NCBI GenBank assembly: GCA_007134775.1
Contig: SLKC01000072.1
Location: 1-34,480, forward strand
DNA length: 34,480 nucleotides
Origin: Ectothiorhodospiraceae bacterium
Lineage (GTDB): Bacteria > Pseudomonadota > Gammaproteobacteria > XJ16 > Halofilaceae
Direction of reading: 5' to 3'
A program made the position numbers and the translations under genes. Of this stretch, positions 7,652 through 16,779 are shown one piece after another. The notes below the pieces were generated by a model that was not told the DNA's origin, searched no databases, and saw nothing but the letters and a program-made list of their open reading frames with translations. The stretch's first letter is position 1, and every line of letters begins with the position of its first letter.

Positions 7652-8500
7652 ATGAATAAGGTTATATCCGAAGCCGCCGGTTATCTCGTTGCCATCGGCG
7701 GTGCCGAAGACAAGGAATTTGAGATGGAGATCCTCGGGCGCGTGCTCGCGCTGGCGCCCGACGACCATACCGAGGTCGCCGTGATCGTCACGGCGAGTGG
7801 TGTCCCCGAGGAGGTTTTCCCGACCTATGAGGCGGCGTTCACCCAGCTCGGGGCCACCGCTGTCCACGCGCTCGATCTGCGCGATCGCAATGACGCCAGT
7901 GACCCGGAGCATATCGCCACGATCCAGCGTTGCGGTGTGATCTTCTTCTCCGGCGGGGACCAGATGCGCCTGACGAATGTGCTCGGTGGCTCGCCCGCGC
8001 TCGAGGCAATCCGCCAGCGCTATCAGGAAGGAGCGGTCGTCGCTGGCACGAGTGCTGGCGCGGTCGCCCTGCCGACCGCGATCATCTATGGCGACGGCTC
8101 CGTCGACGCCCTGCACCGCGGGGGTGTGCAGATGGGTGCGGGGCTCGGCTTTGTCGAGGGACTGTTGATCGACAGCCACTTCCTGGAACGTGGTCGGTTC
8201 ACGCGGCTCATGGAGGCGGGCGCGACGAATCCGGAGTACCTCGGTGTCGGCCTCGGCGAGGACGCCGGTGTAATCATTCACGGGAATCGGATCCTCGAGG
8301 CCATCGGTCCCGGTCACGTGATCCTTGTCGACAACCGTGGCCTTGCCAGTACCAATGTCGCCGAGATCTCCAACGGCGATCCTGTCGCGCTGGAAAATGT
8401 CGTCATGCACGCCCTCATCAGCGGTCACGGCTTCGTCATCGATGAGCGCAAATATCTCAATCCCCAAGCGCTAGCGGAAAGCGTTGGAGGTGCATCGTGA
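7652..8500 (+). CDS. cphB: Cyanophycinase
   Basis: Serine exopeptidase of family S51 that cuts cyanophycin (poly-Asp with Arg side chains) into beta-Asp-Arg dipeptides in the cytoplasm. The 282-residue product has the family's VAIGGAEDK start (13-21), FFSGGDQ (98-104), the nucleophile motif GTSAGA with Ser134, and the DSHFLERGR segment. The ATG at 7652 is preferred because GAAGG (7642-7646) sits 5 nt upstream; a GTG at 7634 would add six residues. It ends in a GTGA overlap with cphA, so polymer breakdown and synthesis genes are co-translated, the common cphB-cphA order. Family assignment is secure. Confidence 0.95.
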   Translation: MNKVISEAAGYLVAIGGAEDKEFEMEILGRVLALAPDDHTEVAVIVTASGVPEEVFPTYEAAFTQLGATAVHALDLRDRNDASDPEHIATIQRCGVIFFSGGDQMRLTNVLGGSPALEAIRQRYQEGAVVAGTSAGAVALPTAIIYGDGSVDALHRGGVQMGAGLGFVEGLLIDSHFLERGRFTRLMEAGATNPEYLGVGLGEDAGVIIHGNRILEAIGPGHVILVDNRGLASTNVAEISNGDPVALENVVMHALISGHGFVIDERKYLNPQALAESVGGAS

Positions 8501-11118
8501 AAATCCTGGAGCAGCGCGCATTGCGCGGGCCGAACTACTACAGCCGCTATCTCACGATTTTCATGCGCCTCGATATCGAAGCGCTTGAAGACCGGCCCAG
8601 CGACGAAGTCGATGGCATCGCCGAGCGCCTTGAGCGGACTATTCCCACGATTCAGGAGCATCGCTGTACCGTCGGTCGTCCGGGCGGTTTTCTCGAACGC
8701 GTGCGGCGCGGTACCTGGGCCGGCCACATGGTCGAGCATGTAGCGATCGAGCTGCAGAATCTCATCGGTTTTTCCGTCGGCTACGGCAAGACCCTGGATA
8801 CCGATGAGCGCGGCGTCTACAACGTGGTCTACCGCTATCGCGACGAGGCCTGCGGCCTGGCCGCGGGCGTTGAGTCCGTCGACATTGTCGAAAATCTCTA
8901 CAACGGCCAGCCGGTCGATATGGACGCCGTGCTCAGGCGACTCAAGGAGGTCCGCGATGCGCACATGCTGGGGCCGAGCACGGGGTCGATCGTCAACGAG
9001 GCGAAGCGCCGCGGTATCCCCTGGCAGCGTCTGAGTAGCGAGACCAGCTATGTACAGCTCGGCCATGGTCATCGCCAGCGACGGATCCAGGCGACCGTTA
9101 CCGATCAGACCGGCCTGATCGGCTACGGCATCGCCGACGACAAGGAGTGGACGAAGCAGATCCTGGAGGATGCGGGCATCCCCGTTCCCCGCGGCTGGAG
9201 CTGCCACTCGCTGGAGGAGGCGAAGAGCGCGGCGAGCTGGATCGGCTATCCTGTCGTGGTGAAGCCGCTGATCGGCAATCACGGTCGGGGGGTGAGTACG
9301 AACATCGCTGACGAAGCGGGCCTGGAAGAGGCGTATGCGGCGGCGTACCACCGCCATGAAACCGTGGTGGTTGAAAAGTACATCCACGGCGAGGACCACC
9401 GCCTGCTCGTGATCAACGGCAAACTCGTGGCTGCCGCACGCCGGCGCCCGGCGCATGTCATCGGTGACGGCAGCTCCACGCTACAGCAGCTGATCGATTG
9501 TGAGAATGCCGATCCCCGGCGCGGAGTAGGGCACGAGAACCTGCTCACCCAGATCCATGTCGACGAACAGTCTCACCGGCTCATCTGGCAGCAGGGGCTG
9601 ACGCCCGATAGTGTGATCCCGGCTGACGAGGTCGTCTATCTCAAGTCGACGGCGAATCTCAGTACCGGGGGTACCGCGACCGACGTAACCGACGATGTGC
9701 ACCCCGAGGTACGCACCGCCGCCGAACGCTGCGCGCGCCTGGTCGGCCTCGACATCATCGGTATCGATTTGCTCGCGGAAACCGTGACGCGTCCGTTGGA
9801 GGAGCAGTCGGCCGGGGTCGTCGAGGTTAACGCCGGTCCTGGCTTCCGCATGCACATCTCACCTACCCATGGCCATGGACGGGATGTGGGGCGCGCGGTC
9901 GTGGATATGCTCTATCCCGAGCCGGGCGATCAGGCCCGTATCCCGATCACCGCGGTAACCGGTACGAACGGCAAGACGACGACAGTGCGCCTGATATCGC
10001 ATCTGGTGCGTCAGTCCGGGCGGCAGGTCGGCATGGCCTGTACCGGTGCGATCGAGATCGACAACCACGTCATCATGCGCGGCGATTACAGTGGTCCACA
10101 CGCGGCCCAGGTGGTTCTGCGGGAACCGACTGTCGAGCATGCCGTGCTTGAGGTCGCCCGGGGCGGGATCATGCGCCGTGGCTGTGGTTTCGACGAGTGC
10201 GAGGTCGGTGTCCTGCTCAATATCGATAGTGACCACCTCGGCGAACGCGATATCCATACCCTGGACGAACTCGCGCGCTGCAAGACCGTGGTGATTGACG
10301 CCGTGCGGAAGGGCGGCACGGCCGTGCTCAACGCCGATGATCCGCGCGTGCTGGCCGGACAGGAATGGGCCCGGGGCGATGTCATCTTCTTCACCCTCGA
10401 TCCCGATTCCCGCCCGGTACGCGCGCACGTGCGCGAGCACGGCGTCGCCTTTACGGTGCATGACGGCTCCATCGTCATGCGTCAGGGACATGTCGAGGCC
10501 GAGGTCGTGCCGGTGGCGGATGTCCCCATCACCTTCGATGGCCACGCGCGGTTCAATGTCGCCAATGCGCTGGCCGCAGCGGCGGCGGGTCATGCCTTGG
10601 GGCTGTCGCTGGCGGATATCCAGATGGGGCTACAGACCTTCCATCCCACGCGCGGCCAGAACCCGGGGCGGACGAACCTCATCGAGGCCGATGGAGTGAA
10701 GGTGCTGGTCGATTACGGGCACAACGTACCGGCCCTGAAGGCGCTCGACCAGCTCGTCTCCAGTCTGCCAGCGAAACGCCGCATCAGTGTCGCCAGCGCG
10801 CCGGGCAACCGCCGCGACCAGGATCTGTACGATCTCGGTGGGCAGCTCGCCAAGATGCACGATTTGCTCTTCGTCTACGACACGGACGCCCGTAGGCGCC
10901 CTGCCGGGGAAGCGGCCGGCCTCGTGCGCGCGGGTGCGATCGCCGCTGGTGAGTGCGAGGTCGAGCTGGTGATGGCCGAGGAGGACGCCGTCGAGGCGGC
11001 CCTCGACGCGGCCGGCGAGGGCGATTTGCTCGTGTTGCTGGTGGATGACATCGATCACGCCGTGAAGTGTGTGAAGGCGCGCAGCTTCCGGCCGACCACG
11101 CCGATCGACGTGCTCTGA
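8497..11118 (+). CDS. cphA: Cyanophycin synthetase
   Basis: ATP-dependent polymerase that alternately adds Asp to the backbone and Arg to its side chain. The 873 residues match the usual length and three-part layout: an N-terminal domain (about 1-160, with RGPNYYS and GGFLERVRRGTWAGHMVEHVA split across the domain), an ATP-grasp domain (about 210-480, VVKPLIGNHGRGV and EVNAGPGFRMH), and a Mur-ligase-like domain whose P-loop GTNGKTT begins at residue 489. The intact P-loop and full length favour a primary synthetase (CphA1 type) rather than the CphA2 type that repolymerises dipeptides and has lost this site. Start is GTG with GGAGG at 8486-8490, overlapping the cphB stop. The isoaspartyl dipeptidase gene follows after 3 bp. 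Confidence 0.96.
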   Translation: MKILEQRALRGPNYYSRYLTIFMRLDIEALEDRPSDEVDGIAERLERTIPTIQEHRCTVGRPGGFLERVRRGTWAGHMVEHVAIELQNLIGFSVGYGKTLDTDERGVYNVVYRYRDEACGLAAGVESVDIVENLYNGQPVDMDAVLRRLKEVRDAHMLGPSTGSIVNEAKRRGIPWQRLSSETSYVQLGHGHRQRRIQATVTDQTGLIGYGIADDKEWTKQILEDAGIPVPRGWSCHSLEEAKSAASWIGYPVVVKPLIGNHGRGVSTNIADEAGLEEAYAAAYHRHETVVVEKYIHGEDHRLLVINGKLVAAARRRPAHVIGDGSSTLQQLIDCENADPRRGVGHENLLTQIHVDEQSHRLIWQQGLTPDSVIPADEVVYLKSTANLSTGGTATDVTDDVHPEVRTAAERCARLVGLDIIGIDLLAETVTRPLEEQSAGVVEVNAGPGFRMHISPTHGHGRDVGRAVVDMLYPEPGDQARIPITAVTGTNGKTTTVRLISHLVRQSGRQVGMACTGAIEIDNHVIMRGDYSGPHAAQVVLREPTVEHAVLEVARGGIMRRGCGFDECEVGVLLNIDSDHLGERDIHTLDELARCKTVVIDAVRKGGTAVLNADDPRVLAGQEWARGDVIFFTLDPDSRPVRAHVREHGVAFTVHDGSIVMRQGHVEAEVVPVADVPITFDGHARFNVANALAAAAAGHALGLSLADIQMGLQTFHPTRGQNPGRTNLIEADGVKVLVDYGHNVPALKALDQLVSSLPAKRRISVASAPGNRRDQDLYDLGGQLAKMHDLLFVYDTDARRRPAGEAAGLVRAGAIAAGECEVELVMAEEDAVEAALDAAGEGDLLVLLVDDIDHAVKCVKARSFRPTTPIDVL

Positions 11119-11121
11119 TCC

Positions 11122-12357
11122 ATGATGGTGGCGGGCGAGCCTGAGCAGACGGGCAACGGCTCCTCGGCCCTGATCCGTCTGCTACGTGTCGATCGCATCC
11201 TCACGCCGGCACCGGTGGCCGCGAACGAGCTGCTGATCGCGGATGGTCGCGTTGCCGCGCTCGGGCGTGATCTCCCCGTGCCCACGGGGTGGCCGGTCGA
11301 GGTCATCGATGCGCCGGGGCTGACGGCGGTGCCGGCCTTCATCGACCAGCATGTCCATGTCACCGGCGGTGGTGGCGAAGGCGGTTGCGGCACTCGCTGT
11401 CCACCTCTGACAGCCGCTACGGTCGCCGCGAATGGCATCGGGACCGTCGTCGGCGTTCTCGGCACGGATGGCATCAGCCGCACGCCCGCCGACCTGCTCG
11501 CGGGGGTGCGCGGACTGCAGGCCGCCGGCCTTTCGGCGTGGATGTATACGGGCAGCTACCGGGTGCCGCCGCCGACGCTGACCGGGGATATCCAGCGCGA
11601 TCTCGCCTGGGTGCCGGAAGTCCTCGGTGTCGGCGAGATCGCCCTGTCCGACCACCGTTCGTCCCAGCCGCGATTCGACGAGATCGCACGCCTGGTCGCC
11701 GATGCACGCGTCGGTGGCATGCTCGCCGGCAAGCGCGGTATCTGCCATTTCCACATCGGTGACGGCGAGCGCGGGCTCGCGCTGTTGCATGAGCTGCTCG
11801 CCTCAACGGAGATTCCGGCCGACCAGGTCATCCCGACCCATGTGAATCGGCGCCGGGGCCTGCTGGAGGAGGCGGTTGCCTTCAGTCTTCGTCATGGTGC
11901 CTCTGTCGATGTGACGGCCTTCGACGACGCCCCGGGCGATGACGAGCACTCCGCCTATCACGCCGTACAGTACCTGCTGGCGGCGGGCGTCCCGGCCGAG
12001 CGCATTACGCTGAGTTCCGACTGCAACGGCAGCCTGCCGGTCTTCGATGAGCGCGGCGCCTATCGAGGCATGCGGATTGCCGGTAATGCGACCTTGCTCG
12101 GGGACTGGCAGCGCCTGGTGCGCGAGGGTGTCCTGTCCCTTGAGGCGGCGCTGCCTCTGCTCGGCAGCAACGTCGCGCGGGTCCTTGGGCTCGAGGCCCG
12201 CAAGGGGCGACTCGAGCCGGGACTTGACGCAGACATTACGCTACTCGATGCCGAGCTTTCGCCCCAACGGACCTACGTCGCCGGGCGCTGCCTCTACGCC
12301 GCCGATCGGTGTGAGGCTGTAGATGTCGTGGCGACGTTCGCCGATAGGAATTCCTGA
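11122..12357 (+). CDS. iadA: Isoaspartyl dipeptidase (M38 amidohydrolase)
   Basis: Zinc-dependent hydrolase predicted to split beta-Asp-Arg, released from cyanophycin, into aspartate and arginine. The 411-residue protein has the family ligands His77 and His79 (DQHVHV), His211 (FHIGDG), His240 (PTHVNR) and Asp300 (SSDCNGS), plus GGGGEGG (82-88) that contributes to substrate binding in homologues. Where the E. coli enzyme carries its metal-bridging carboxylated Lys, this protein has Glu172 (GVGEIALSDHRS). The gene begins 3 bp after the cphA stop and its own stop overlaps the next ATG (TGATG). Context supports cyanophycin dipeptide use rather than repair of isoaspartyl peptides. Two ATGs in tandem (11122, 11125) leave the exact start open. 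Confidence 0.9.
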   Translation: MMVAGEPEQTGNGSSALIRLLRVDRILTPAPVAANELLIADGRVAALGRDLPVPTGWPVEVIDAPGLTAVPAFIDQHVHVTGGGGEGGCGTRCPPLTAATVAANGIGTVVGVLGTDGISRTPADLLAGVRGLQAAGLSAWMYTGSYRVPPPTLTGDIQRDLAWVPEVLGVGEIALSDHRSSQPRFDEIARLVADARVGGMLAGKRGICHFHIGDGERGLALLHELLASTEIPADQVIPTHVNRRRGLLEEAVAFSLRHGASVDVTAFDDAPGDDEHSAYHAVQYLLAAGVPAERITLSSDCNGSLPVFDERGAYRGMRIAGNATLLGDWQRLVREGVLSLEAALPLLGSNVARVLGLEARKGRLEPGLDADITLLDAELSPQRTYVAGRCLYAADRCEAVDVVATFADRNS

Positions 12358-14393
12358 TGACCACGACGCCGCTCACGCACTGCCGACTCCAGCGCGACGA
12401 CAGCCAAGGGGAGGTCGACCGGATCACCCTTGACGTCGCCGATGCCGGTGCCAACCCGATGTCGCTGGAGCTGATCGAGGATCTGCACCGGGCGCTCGAT
12501 ACGCTGGCCCACGCACCGCCGGCGCGTGGGTTGGTGCTCGATTCGGCGAAAGCCGCTGGATTCGCAGTGGGTCTGTCCCGCGACACCCTCGCGCGCATCG
12601 AGGAGGGTGGCCACATGCGGGCGCTGATCGAGCGTGGCCAGGCACTGACCGCGCGCCTGGCGGCATGGCCGGTACCCACGGTCGCTGTACTGCACGGAGG
12701 TTGCCAGGGCGGCGGCCTCGAACTGGCACTGGCTGCCGACTATCGCGTAGCGGCCGAGCCCGGCACCGTGCTCAGCTTCCCCGAGATCCACCTTGGCATG
12801 CATCCCTACCTGGGCGGCACTGCCCGCCTCGGCGATACCATCGGCCTGACGCCGGCGCTGCGGCTGCTGCTCTCCGGGCACAATGTCGGCCTCGATGAAG
12901 CGGAGCGACTCGGTCTGTTCGACGTCAGGGCGGCGCGCGCCGATGTGGACCACGCCATCCACGACCTGCTGACGCGGCAGCCGCGGCGGTGCGGCCCCCA
13001 TGGATGGCGACGCCTGGTGTCGCTGGCACCCGTGCGTTGGACTATGGAGTTGGTCCGTCGCGCCGATGACCGCGAACGGGTTATCCCGGCCGCCCATCCG
13101 GCCAGCACGGCGCTCTACCAGTTGTGGTGGCGCCATGGCAGCGAGTCGACCGAGCGGCGCATTGGCGCCGAGGCCCGTTCGGCGCTGCGCCTGTTCGGGC
13201 ATCCGAGTACACGGAATCTGGCCCGTATCTTCGTTCTGCGGGAGAATCTGCGCGACGAGGCGCGGTTCGCTGCTGCCGACCCATTCCCGGATCGGGTGCA
13301 TATGGTCGGTTGTGGCGAGATCGGCAGCGAGATTGCAACGGTGCTTGCCAGTGCCGGGATCGCCGTGTCGGTCGAGGACCAGGATGAATCGCGCCAGGCG
13401 CAGCTACGCGATCGGATCGACGCGCTCTACCGTGTCGAACTCGGCGATGGCGAAGAGCTGGAGGCCCGACGGGCACAACTCGACGACGGGCCCGATGGGG
13501 CCGCGCCCGATATCGTGATCGAGGCGGTGGTCGAGGACCGTGCGACCAAGGAGGGCGTGTTGCAGGAGCTAGCGGCGCGCTTCGAGGAGACGACCCCGAT
13601 CGCGACGACCACCTCGACCCTTCCTGTGAGCGAGCTGGCGGCTGAGCTGCCACGCCCGGAACGGTGTCTCGGCCTGCATTTTCAGATCTCGATGACGAGT
13701 CGGGCACTTGCGCCGTTGACGGAGGTGGTGCAGGCGCGCCAGACGGATGCTGCCACCCTTGAACGGGGGCGCGCGCTGGTAGCTGCCATCGACCGACTCC
13801 CCCTGGTTGTGCGCGACAGCCCCGGCTTTCTCGTCAACCGGTTGCTGCTGCCCTATCTGTTGGCGGGTGCGGAGCGGTATGCGCGGCCGCAGCGAGAGGT
13901 GATCGATGGCGCCGGACACTATATGGGAATGGCCGCCGGTCCCCTCGAACTCGCCGACTGGATTGGTCTCGATCGCTGCACGGCGCTGGCCCAGCATGCG
14001 GGACTCGAACTCCCGCCCTCGCTGCAATGGTTGGTGGACGCGGGCCATTACGGCTGCCGTTCAGGGCAGGGATTCCACGATTGGCGCGGCTACCGCCGGG
14101 TAACGGCGGCACTCCCGCCCCGCCACGAGCGCATCGATCGCCTGGGCCCCGAACTCATCGAGCCCATCGCCGAGGAGGCGGCGCGCTGTCGCGAAGAAGG
14201 CCTCGTTGCCAGCGATGACCTCCTCGATCTGGGCGCCGTCGCGGGCGCCGGCTTCCCGGCCTATACGGGCGGGCCGCTACAATACCGCGCGCAGCACGGC
14301 CCGCTGGCACAGCGCGGGCGGCGTGAAGAGCGGGACACGCGTTGGTGGCGGCGCCTACTGGATCGGATGCCCTCCCGCCAGCAGCGGGAGTGA
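12357..14393 (+). CDS. FadB/FadJ-like enoyl-CoA hydratase/3-hydroxyacyl-CoA dehydrogenase
   Basis: Bifunctional beta-oxidation protein of 678 residues, shorter than E. coli FadB (729). The hydratase part (about 1-200) keeps both catalytic glutamates: Glu122 in GGGLELALAADYR and Glu143 in FPEIHLGMHP. The dehydrogenase part begins at about 312 with the dinucleotide motif GCGEIG (318-323) and retains the Thr/Ser patch at 417-420, His441, Glu456 and Asn494 (GFLVNRLL). The canonical HFFNP following the catalytic His is HFQIS here, and the His-to-Glu distance is 15 instead of the usual 12 residues, so the dehydrogenase site may differ in substrate or activity. The ATG overlaps the iadA stop by one base. 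No link to cyanophycin chemistry is evident; co-transcription may simply tie it to carbon-starvation metabolism (inference). Confidence 0.85.
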   Translation: MTTTPLTHCRLQRDDSQGEVDRITLDVADAGANPMSLELIEDLHRALDTLAHAPPARGLVLDSAKAAGFAVGLSRDTLARIEEGGHMRALIERGQALTARLAAWPVPTVAVLHGGCQGGGLELALAADYRVAAEPGTVLSFPEIHLGMHPYLGGTARLGDTIGLTPALRLLLSGHNVGLDEAERLGLFDVRAARADVDHAIHDLLTRQPRRCGPHGWRRLVSLAPVRWTMELVRRADDRERVIPAAHPASTALYQLWWRHGSESTERRIGAEARSALRLFGHPSTRNLARIFVLRENLRDEARFAAADPFPDRVHMVGCGEIGSEIATVLASAGIAVSVEDQDESRQAQLRDRIDALYRVELGDGEELEARRAQLDDGPDGAAPDIVIEAVVEDRATKEGVLQELAARFEETTPIATTTSTLPVSELAAELPRPERCLGLHFQISMTSRALAPLTEVVQARQTDAATLERGRALVAAIDRLPLVVRDSPGFLVNRLLLPYLLAGAERYARPQREVIDGAGHYMGMAAGPLELADWIGLDRCTALAQHAGLELPPSLQWLVDAGHYGCRSGQGFHDWRGYRRVTAALPPRHERIDRLGPELIEPIAEEAARCREEGLVASDDLLDLGAVAGAGFPAYTGGPLQYRAQHGPLAQRGRREERDTRWWRRLLDRMPSRQQRE

Positions 14394-14503
14394 AGTATCG
14401 GTCGTCCGGGGTTGGGTCTGCGGACACAGTCGCTCGATCCTCTGCCGGGGCGACGCGCGCATAGGTGCCGTCTGTGCTGTGCAGGCTCGGCCCGTGCGAT
14501 GGC

Positions 14504-15736
14504 CTAGCGGATCCCGCTGCGGTCGCCATCGAGCCGCGTCAGCACCTCGTCGGAGAGATAGCCGTCGGCGATCATGCCCTGCTCCTGCTGGAAGCCGCGA
14601 ATGGCCTGGCGCGTCATTGGGCCGACAATGCCGTCGGGCGGGCCCGCCGCGAAACCCCGCTCATTGAGCTGTCGCTGAACGCCGGCGACGCGCTCGCGCT
14701 CCAGCGCGACTGCCCCTTCGGGAGGAGGCTGGCGCAGCCCCGGGCTGCCCGCGATACGGTCCGCCAGGATGCCCACCGTGAGCGCATAGAACTCGGACCG
14801 ATTCCAGTCCATGATGACATCGAAGTTGTCATAGACGAGGAACGCGGGGCCGCGGTGGCCGGCGGGCACAAGCACGGCGGCATCGATCGTCGCCGCGGGC
14901 AGTTGAGCACCATCCGCGGTGCGCACACCGAGCTGTTGCCACTCGGCCAGCGGGCGTGATTGGTCGCGGCCCGTTTCGCCATAGGGGAAATCGTCGGGCA
15001 GCGAGACTTCGCGACCCCAACGAAAGCCCGATTGCCAGCCGATGTGGTGGAGGAAGTTTGCGGCGGAGGCGAGGGCGTCAGTGGTGCTGTCCCAGAGGTC
15101 GCGCCGGCCACTGCCATCGTGGTCGATCGCGTAGGCGCGGAAGATCGAGGGCATGAACTGCACATGCCCCATCGCGCCCGCCCACGATCCCCGCATCCGC
15201 TCCGGTGCAATGGCCTCGTCGTCGAGGATGTGCAGGGCGTGGATCAGCTCACTCGTGAAATACTCGCCGCGTCGGCCGTCGCAGGCCAGCGTGGCCAGGG
15301 CATCGAGCACCGGCATGTCGCCGGTGTACCCGCCGTAGTTGGTTTCCAGCCCCCAAAAGGCCACAAGGTACTGCGGCGGAATCCCGTATTCCGCGGTCAG
15401 TTCGTCGAGCAGCGGGCGATGGGCGTCCAGGATCTCGCGACCCTGCTGGACGCGCTGGTCCGTGACACGGCGTCCGAAATAGTCGGCGAAGGGTGTGGTG
15501 AATTCGGGCTGACGACGATCGAGCTCGACAACGCGCTCGATCCAGCGTACCTCGGCCAGGTGTTCGTCAATGATCGTCCGCGGGATACCCGAGGCCGCCG
15601 CGCGTTCACCGATGTGGGCGATGCAGGTGCCGAAATCCGCAACGGCGCGCCCGTCGCCCTCGGTGCCGGCGGTCGCCGGCGCAATCGGCAGGGCCAGGGT
15701 GGCCAGGACGGCAAAGAGCCGGTAGATGGGCGTCAT
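14504..15736 (-). CDS. Lytic murein transglycosylase, MltB family, with peptidoglycan-binding domain
   Basis: Periplasmic enzyme that cleaves peptidoglycan glycan strands to 1,6-anhydro-muropeptides. Residues 1-23 form a signal peptide (cleavage after ATA likely), with no lipobox, so it is soluble. The SLT-2/MltB catalytic domain spans about 30-335, with Glu131 in FWGLETNYG as catalytic acid and the GSWAGAMGHVQFMPS block typical of the family. A C-terminal peptidoglycan-binding type 1 domain (about 345-402, RQLNERGF...DGIVGPMTRQAI) follows. It is transcribed divergently from the TauE/SafE gene; an extended -10 candidate lies about 40 nt upstream. No Shine-Dalgarno is visible before the ATG. 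Confidence 0.93.
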   Translation of the reverse strand: MTPIYRLFAVLATLALPIAPATAGTEGDGRAVADFGTCIAHIGERAAASGIPRTIIDEHLAEVRWIERVVELDRRQPEFTTPFADYFGRRVTDQRVQQGREILDAHRPLLDELTAEYGIPPQYLVAFWGLETNYGGYTGDMPVLDALATLACDGRRGEYFTSELIHALHILDDEAIAPERMRGSWAGAMGHVQFMPSIFRAYAIDHDGSGRRDLWDSTTDALASAANFLHHIGWQSGFRWGREVSLPDDFPYGETGRDQSRPLAEWQQLGVRTADGAQLPAATIDAAVLVPAGHRGPAFLVYDNFDVIMDWNRSEFYALTVGILADRIAGSPGLRQPPPEGAVALERERVAGVQRQLNERGFAAGPPDGIVGPMTRQAIRGFQQEQGMIADGYLSDEVLTRLDGDRSGIR

Positions 15737-15775
15737 GATGGCGGGAGGACTTCCGATCCGATGATCCAGTCGCAG

Positions 15776-15803
15776 TCTATACCAGTCGTGTCCGTGCTGT
15801 CCC
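15776..15803 (-). promoter_or_regulatory. Candidate promoter for the lytic transglycosylase gene
   Basis: On the minus strand TGGTATAGA forms an extended -10 (TATAGA at 15776-15781, TGG at 15782-15784). A GGGACA (15798-15803) lies 16 bp upstream as a poor -35. Judged by eye only. Confidence 0.33.
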
Positions 15804-15816
15804 CCTCGAATCGGAT

Positions 15817-16593
15817 ATGATGGACTTGCTGCTCGATCTGCTGCCGGAGGCGGTGGGAGGGGTCGAGGCGGGGCTGCTCACCGCCGCAGCGGCAGCGGGT
15901 GCGGCATTGACTACTGCGCTCGGCATCGGCGGTGGCCTGTTCCTGTTGACGGTGATGACACCGTTCATCCCGGTGACCGCGTTGATTCCCTTGCACGGGG
16001 CGGTGCAGGCGGCGGCCAACGGCTGGCGTCTGCTGGTATTGCTGCGCCACGTCCATTGGCCGGTCGTGATGGCATTCTCACTGGGGGCACTGGCGGGCGT
16101 CGCCGCCGCCTCCCCGCTGGTTGCCCGAATCCCCGCGGCCTGGCTGGAACTGGTGATCGCCGGCTTCATCCTCTACGCGCTGTGGGGGCCGGCGAGTCCG
16201 CTGCTCGGCAGCATGCGCCGTTTGATCCCCGTCGGTGGGGCGGTGACGGGGGCGCTGACGCTCTTCGTCGGCGCAACGGGTCCGCTCGTGGCCAGCGTGA
16301 TCGCGACCCTGCGCCTCGAGCGCTTTGCCCACATGGGTACCTTCTCGGCCTGCATGCTGCTGCAGCACACGTTCAAGCTGATCGCATTCGCCCTGGTCGG
16401 GGTTGCCCTGGCGGACTATCTGGGCCTGCTGGTCGCAATGATTGGCGCGAGCCTGGTCGGTACACTCGTCGGGCGTCTGCTGCTCGGACACCTCCCGGAG
16501 CGGCTCTTCCGCCGCGTGCTCGTCGTCGTGCTCACGCTATTGGCGCTACGATTGTTGTGGAGCGCGTGCAGTGGGCTCCTTGCGGGAGGGTAG
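15817..16593 (+). CDS. TauE/SafE family membrane transporter
   Basis: Integral membrane protein of 258 residues with about eight hydrophobic segments arranged as two repeats, each beginning with a Gly-rich helix (GIGGGLFLLTVMTPFIP around 36-52 and LFVGATGPLVAS around 150-161). This layout is typical of the TauE/SafE (DUF81) family, whose members export sulfite, sulfonates or other organic anions. Substrate cannot be read from sequence or neighbours. Two ATGs in tandem (15817, 15820) are possible starts and neither has a clear ribosome-binding site. It is divergent from the transglycosylase gene across an 80-bp gap. Confidence 0.88.
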   Translation: MMDLLLDLLPEAVGGVEAGLLTAAAAAGAALTTALGIGGGLFLLTVMTPFIPVTALIPLHGAVQAAANGWRLLVLLRHVHWPVVMAFSLGALAGVAAASPLVARIPAAWLELVIAGFILYALWGPASPLLGSMRRLIPVGGAVTGALTLFVGATGPLVASVIATLRLERFAHMGTFSACMLLQHTFKLIAFALVGVALADYLGLLVAMIGASLVGTLVGRLLLGHLPERLFRRVLVVVLTLLALRLLWSACSGLLAGG

Positions 16594-16662
16594 GCGCCGA
16601 ATCCTTCTCCAACCCTTCCCGGTTGCAGCCCGTCCTCAGGCGCAGCAGACGCAATGCCCGCA

Positions 16663-16692
16663 TTGGTGGGTGGGACCCGATACGGGTATGAT
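16663..16692 (+). promoter_or_regulatory. Candidate sigma70 promoter for the M42 peptidase gene
   Basis: TTGGTG (16663-16668) and TATGAT (16687-16692) are separated by 18 bp in the 186-bp gap upstream of the peptidase gene. The -10 fits consensus at five of six positions; the -35 fits only at TTG. Confidence 0.4.
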
Positions 16693-16779
16693 GCGCTTCC
16701 ACGTTTCGCCGCCGAGCGACCGCAGTGCGCGCGCGCGGCTTTGATCTGTTGTATTCCCTACTGGAGGATTGCCGTTCCC

